A stretch of 64,000 bases of DNA, taken from NCBI GenBank assembly GCA_963717195.1, contig CAVQVR010000009.1, positions 248,001 through 312,000 on the forward strand, given 5' to 3'. This DNA comes from JACDAE01 sp963717195 (lineage in GTDB: Bacteria > Chloroflexota > Ktedonobacteria > Ktedonobacterales > Ktedonobacteraceae). The translations under genes were made by a program, and so were the position numbers. The first letter of the stretch is position 1; each line of letters opens with the position of its first letter. The notes beneath the pieces are model-generated. The model was not told the DNA's origin. It saw only the letters and a program-made list of their open reading frames with translations, and did not search any database. This document shows positions 60,469-64,000 of the stretch, piece by piece.

Positions 60469-61583
60469 TCACTCAGTCGCCACAACGCCCCCTGCTTTAT
60501 CCTGTAAGTAAGCAAAGATGAAGGGGTCTACGTTGCCAGCCAGGTAACCCTCTGTGTCGCCTGTTTCGTAGTTGGTACGATGATCCTTCACAATAGTATA
60601 AGGGTGGATGGTCACCGAACGAATCTGCGTGCCGAAGTCAGCCTGTATGTTCTCACCTTTGAGGCGTGCTGTTTCTTCTTCATGTTTCTTCTGTTCTAAC
60701 TCATAGAGGCGTGCGCGGAGCAGTTTCATCGCGACCTCTCGATTCTGGATCTGTGAGCGTTCGTTCTGGCAGGTCACGACGATGCCTGTAGGAAGGTGAC
60801 GTATACGTACAGCCGAGTCGGTTTTATTTACATGCTGACCACCTGCCCCGGTTGAGCGATAGGTATCGATCTCGATATCGTCGGGACGAATGGATATCTC
60901 GATGGTATCATCGATGTCCGGCAATACCTCGACCTTGGCAAACGAGGTATGGCGGCGATGAGCTGCATCGAATGGAGACAGGCGGATCAGGCGCTGCGGT
61001 GCCGATCTCGGAGCGTAGGTAGCCATAGGCGTAGCGTCCAGTGATTTCGACGGTCGTACTTTTGAGGCCCGCTTCGTCACCTTCGCTATAATCATACACT
61101 TCCGTGCGAAAATGATGACGTTCGGCCCAGCGGAGATACATGCGTAGCAGCATTTCTGCCCAGTCCTGAGCATCGACGCCGCCACTACCAGCGTGAATGC
61201 TGAGCAGCGCATTCTTTTCGTCGTGTTCCCCGTTGAGCATCAAGGCGAACTGCAACTTCTTAATCTGTTCCTCAAGTGGTAGAAGGGATTGCGCAACCTC
61301 GTCCTGCATTTCTTCATCTGGCTCCTCTTCCAGCAATTCAGCTAATCCGTGCAGATCGTTCAGTTGTGTGGCAATACTCTCCCAGGTGGAAACTTCCTCG
61401 CGTAAAGCATTCAGTTGTTGCATCTGCGTCTGTGCTTTGCGATTATCGTTCCAGAAGTCAGGAGCCATGCTCTCTTCTTCTAACTGATTTATGCGAGTGG
61501 CTTTATTCGCCAGGTCAAAGACGCACCATAGTTTTCTCGACACGCCTTTGCATGCGTTCGATTTGATTGGTAAGTTCATTCAT
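60469..61583 (-). CDS. prfB: Peptide chain release factor 2 with programmed frameshift (and a second lesion)
   Basis: Releases peptides at UGA and UAA. The start is the ATG at 61583 (MNELTNQIERMQ); 22 codons later CTT-TGA-C (61515-61520) is the classic +1 programmed frameshift that senses RF2 level, after which translation continues DLANKATRINQLEEE. Downstream are the SPF recognition motif (RLSPFDAAHRRH) and GAGGQHVNKTD with the GGQ catalytic motif. A second frame break near 60993-61002, between GYLRSEIGT and QRLIRLSPF, is not programmed and looks like one inserted base (ACCGCAGCGCC). Skipping both bases gives 371 codons, normal for RF2. It converges on the sigma factor gene. Confidence 0.93.
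61515..61520 (-). promoter_or_regulatory. prfB programmed +1 frameshift site
   Basis: On the minus strand the sequence CGT-CTT-TGA-C places the in-frame UGA stop after a slippery CUU. The ribosome shifts +1 to read GAC when RF2 is scarce. The usual internal Shine-Dalgarno three bases upstream is weak here (TATGGTG). Confidence 0.85.
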
Positions 61584-61839
61584 AGGGTGTATTGTAACAC
61601 GTTTGGTGTTCGGTTGTATATCCGAGAAATCGGTTCCTTTTCTTGACTTTTTTTCTTTCTGATTTTACACTTTGGCTGCATATCATCTTTCCCCTTTTAT
61701 ACCACAAAATCTTCTTATAGCCTACTCGCTACACATGCAATTCGCCTTCTTTGCTATATACTTCATAAAGGTTTGTTGCTTGCCCATCTGTATTTGTTGG
61801 GAGCGACAGATTGTCTCAGTTTAAGATAGGTATCCTCGC

Positions 61840-62866
61840 TCACATACGGTCCAGCGATCCCTGAAGGAGTTGCCATGTCCCATTTTGTGAACCAACAACA
61901 TAATATCCTGTGTACATACTCTTTGTGGTATCTCCGGTATCTGCTTTCTCTGTTGCATCGATAGTGACGGAGACCCTTACCGTTCCGTCTCCCTGGGCAG
62001 TCACATTATTGAATATTACGGCGTCACGTACAGTATTCTTAAATCCATTTTTGAATGACGTCAGTTCTGGTCTCTGATTCTTCTTGCCATAACATAGAAG
62101 CAGCAGGAAAGTTTTTATTGTTAATATCATCATAATATTGCTGAATAAGTGTCTGTGCCTGCTGTTCTGGAGTGGCTGCTCCAGTGCCAGCGATTGTAGT
62201 TGGACTCCCGCTATTGCTGCTGCCAAATACGTTGTTGCGTTCCAGAATGAAGAGCGTCATAGCGAAGAGTATCAAAAGCAGGCCGATGAGAATAACGAGG
62301 AGTGAGGCGGTCCGTCCCCTGGCATTTGTCGCAGCCTGTGTCTGCTGGGCAGGATAGGGTTGATAGCCCATTCCCTGTTGTGCAATGCCTCCGGGATAGG
62401 ATGCACCTCCTTGAGGGGCATAATTACTCCCACTTTGTGGATATTCTGCATACATATCTTGTTGTGATGGATAATTGCCTCTATTCTGAGAATATTGCGT
62501 TGGGAGATCTGCGGGATGAGATGGATCCATCGCGGGATTAGAAGGTGTGCCTGCGGCAGGGGTGCTGTATCCTTGCTCTTGCGATGGGACACGTCGCGTT
62601 GCTTCATAAGGGTCCAGCGTCCCATACCCGGAACTTGCTGCATTCTGATCTGGGTGCAGGATAAGTTTCTGTGGATCTCCTGCTCTATCGGGATTGACAG
62701 GGGTTTGCGTTTGCATTTGACCAAGCAATGAAGGTGACGCTACTGTTGGTGCATCTGATGGTGCATCATCTTCTATAACCGCATCTGGTTCGACTGGAGT
62801 TCCGCAACGTGAACATTGTTTATCACCAGGATTCAAGCGCAAACCGCATTGACCGCAAAAAAGCAT
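61840..62866 (-). CDS. Zinc-ribbon, single-pass membrane protein with NTF2-like tail (frame lesion)
   Basis: The ATG at 62866 follows AAAAGGAGTTACT. The N-terminal zinc ribbon is CGQCGLRL...CSRCG (about 4-22), followed by a long Pro/Gln/Tyr-rich stretch, one membrane helix (about 190-212), and an outside domain beginning EQQAQTLIQQYYDDINNKNFPAASMLW that resembles NTF2/DUF4878-type tails. After LWQEE the homologous sequence continues as NQRPELTSFKNGFKNTVRDA in another frame, ending WQLLQGSLDRM. One extra base near 62075 (CAAGAAGAATCAG) explains it; removing it gives 342 codons. The longer in-frame start at 62962 is encoded by a repeat and is rejected. Confidence 0.78.
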
Positions 62867-62889
62867 AGTAACTCCTTTTAATTCCCCTC

Positions 62890-62989
62890 GGTATCTGGGT
62901 AGGGGCGTCACCTTGCGTGCGCCCGCCTCAGATGAGCAATGTTCATGGGCAACCGGACGCACGCAAGGTGACGCCCCTACCCAGATACC
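62890..62989. repeat. 32-bp perfect inverted repeat element
   Basis: Arms 62890-62921 and 62958-62989 (GGTATCTGGGTAGGGGCGTC plus ACCTTGCGTGCG) are perfect reverse complements around a 36-base loop containing GATGAGCAATGTT. The loop and right arm recur at 42845-42921. It lies between lon and the zinc-ribbon gene and may also act as a terminator of lon. Confidence 0.85.
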
Positions 62990-63021
62990 CTAAAGGACAG
63001 AGGCCCAGGTTCATAGCACTT

Positions 63022-64000
63022 TTACGCCTTTTTTTGCCGACGTTGACCTGTATGTTCAAGCGTCGCTTCCGTTTGCTCCTCTGCTAAAGGCGTGGGAGTG
63101 GTAGCATACAAGGCTATTTGAATGACATCATCCATACGTTCTACCAGGATAAAATGCAATTCTGCAAGAATTTCTGGTGGAATGTCTTCCAGATCCTTCT
63201 TGTTGCGTTTTGGTAGAATGAACGTCTTGATGCCTGCCCTATGCGCTGCCAGTACCTTCTCTTTGATGCCACCAACCTGTAAGACACGACCACGCAGAGT
63301 GATCTCTCCTGTCATTGCCACGCTACGGTGTATTGGGCGTTGCGTTAAAGCCGAAATAATAGCAGTTGCCATCGTAATGCCGGCGGATGGACCATCCTTA
63401 GGAATTGCTCCGGCAGGCAGGTGCAGATGAATATCATACTTCTCGTAGAAACGATTGTCCAGGCCAAATTGTTTCGCTCGTGCTCGTGCATAGGATAATG
63501 CGGCCTGCGCCGATTCCTTCATTACATCGCCGAGTTGTCCCGTGAGAGTCAGGCGTCCGCTGCCTTCCATGAGCGATGCCTCGACGGTGATCAGGTCGCC
63601 GCCACCGCTAGTCCATGCCACGCCAGTCGCTATCCCTGCCTCGTCGTTCTCTTCGGCGATACCGTAGTAGTGCTGCTGCGGACCCAGAAAATCAGGTATC
63701 TTTTCAGCTGTGACCTTGATCTTGGTACGCCGACCCTCAACGACTTTGCGGGCTACTTTGCGCATAACCGAAGCTATTTCGCGTTCCAGGTTACGTACGC
63801 CTGCTTCATACGTATACTCGCGGATAATGCGTTGCACCGCTTCATCTTGCAGCTCAATCTTTGATGGACGCAGGCCGTGCTCGCTCATCTGCTTGGGAAT
63901 AAGGAACTGACGCGCGATATGCAACTTCTCATCTTCTGTATAGCCTGGAAGTTCGATGATCTCCAGGCGATCACGCAGGGCTGCGGGGATCGGGTGCATT
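63022..64000 (-). CDS. lon: ATP-dependent protease Lon, 3' part
   Basis: The C-terminal 325 residues of Lon; the 5' part lies beyond the window. LRDRLEIIELPGYTEDEKLHIA and YTYEAGVRNLEREI are the end of the AAA+ module. The protease domain contains the catalytic Ser in PKDGPSAGITMATA and Lys in GGIKEKVLAAHRAG, preceded by YDIHLHLPAGAIPKDG. The AWTSGGGD segment matches the start of the Lon proteolytic domain. It degrades misfolded and regulatory proteins in the cytoplasm. No lesion is seen in the visible part. Confidence 0.96.
   Translation of the reverse strand, partial: MHPIPAALRDRLEIIELPGYTEDEKLHIARQFLIPKQMSEHGLRPSKIELQDEAVQRIIREYTYEAGVRNLEREIASVMRKVARKVVEGRRTKIKVTAEKIPDFLGPQQHYYGIAEENDEAGIATGVAWTSGGGDLITVEASLMEGSGRLTLTGQLGDVMKESAQAALSYARARAKQFGLDNRFYEKYDIHLHLPAGAIPKDGPSAGITMATAIISALTQRPIHRSVAMTGEITLRGRVLQVGGIKEKVLAAHRAGIKTFILPKRNKKDLEDIPPEILAELHFILVERMDDVIQIALYATTPTPLAEEQTEATLEHTGQRRQKKA

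Noticed and set aside
60985..61010. A second programmed frameshift in prfB
   Set aside because: There is no stop codon or slippery context at the break, and no such site is known in RF2 genes; a one-base insertion is simpler.
62867..62962. Longer in-frame start for the zinc-ribbon gene
   Set aside because: The extra codons fall in the dispersed palindrome; the same repeat creates an equally spurious extension upstream of cysO (42798-42902). Strong ribosome sites support the downstream starts.
1..64000. rRNA or tRNA genes
   Set aside because: No T-loop GGTTCGAATC-type sequence with matching acceptor stem and no rRNA signature was found by reading; a covariance search would be needed to be certain.

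Overview
The window looks like a bacterial chromosome from the phylum Chloroflexota, probably class Ktedonobacteria. This is an inference from gene content: an XRE regulator with a TPR-like tail, Ser/Thr kinase and phosphatase genes, large membrane-anchored ectodomain proteins, CysO-type cysteine synthesis, GH57/GH63-like enzymes, and many dispersed GTAGGGGCGC-type palindromic repeats. No rRNA or tRNA gene was found.

Positions 1 to about 21.7 kb are an integrated mobile element whose left end is not identified. A leftward transfer operon runs from a MOBQ (MobA/MobL) relaxase at 9362, through small paralogous proteins arranged A-B-B'-C-A', to a VirD4/TraG-like coupling ATPase and two membrane proteins. 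A MobC-like accessory gene diverges from the relaxase. Between them lies an origin of transfer with the RSF1010/pGO1-type nick core TAAGTGCGCCCT beside a perfect inverted repeat. The element also carries a DUF736 protein, three XRE regulators, membrane-anchored proteins and, at its right end, three consecutive serine-recombinase-type genes. The last is a 718-residue large serine recombinase with two excisionase-like helix-turn-helix segments at its C-terminus. No VirB4-like gene is visible, so the element is either mobilizable or has its remaining transfer genes to the left.

From about 21.8 to 44.1 kb the genes look chromosomal: a GGDEF/HD-GYP protein, an aldehyde dehydrogenase, an epimerase, GT87 and GT39-like membrane glycosyltransferases, a slipin, a GH63-like glycosidase, a CAP lipoprotein, a PP2C phosphatase, a GH57 enzyme coupled to a glutamine amidotransferase, and a rhodanese/E1-cysO-cysM-JAMM cluster for carrier-protein-dependent cysteine synthesis.

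From 44.4 kb to the end lie ohr/ohrR with a 52-bp palindromic operator, a Ser/Thr kinase and a second large protein sharing an ectodomain with an element protein, a second GGDEF/HD-GYP protein, pckA, ftsY-accD-accA, a primary-type sigma factor, prfB with its programmed +1 frameshift, a zinc-ribbon membrane protein, and the 3' part of lon.

Several conserved genes carry single-base frame lesions (a 360-codon element gene, the kinase, pckA, ftsY, prfB, the zinc-ribbon gene), and two carry in-frame TAG codons (cysO, pckA). Because ftsY and prfB are normally essential, I suspect sequence errors rather than wholesale gene decay. The affected genes are annotated at full length with the lesion described.
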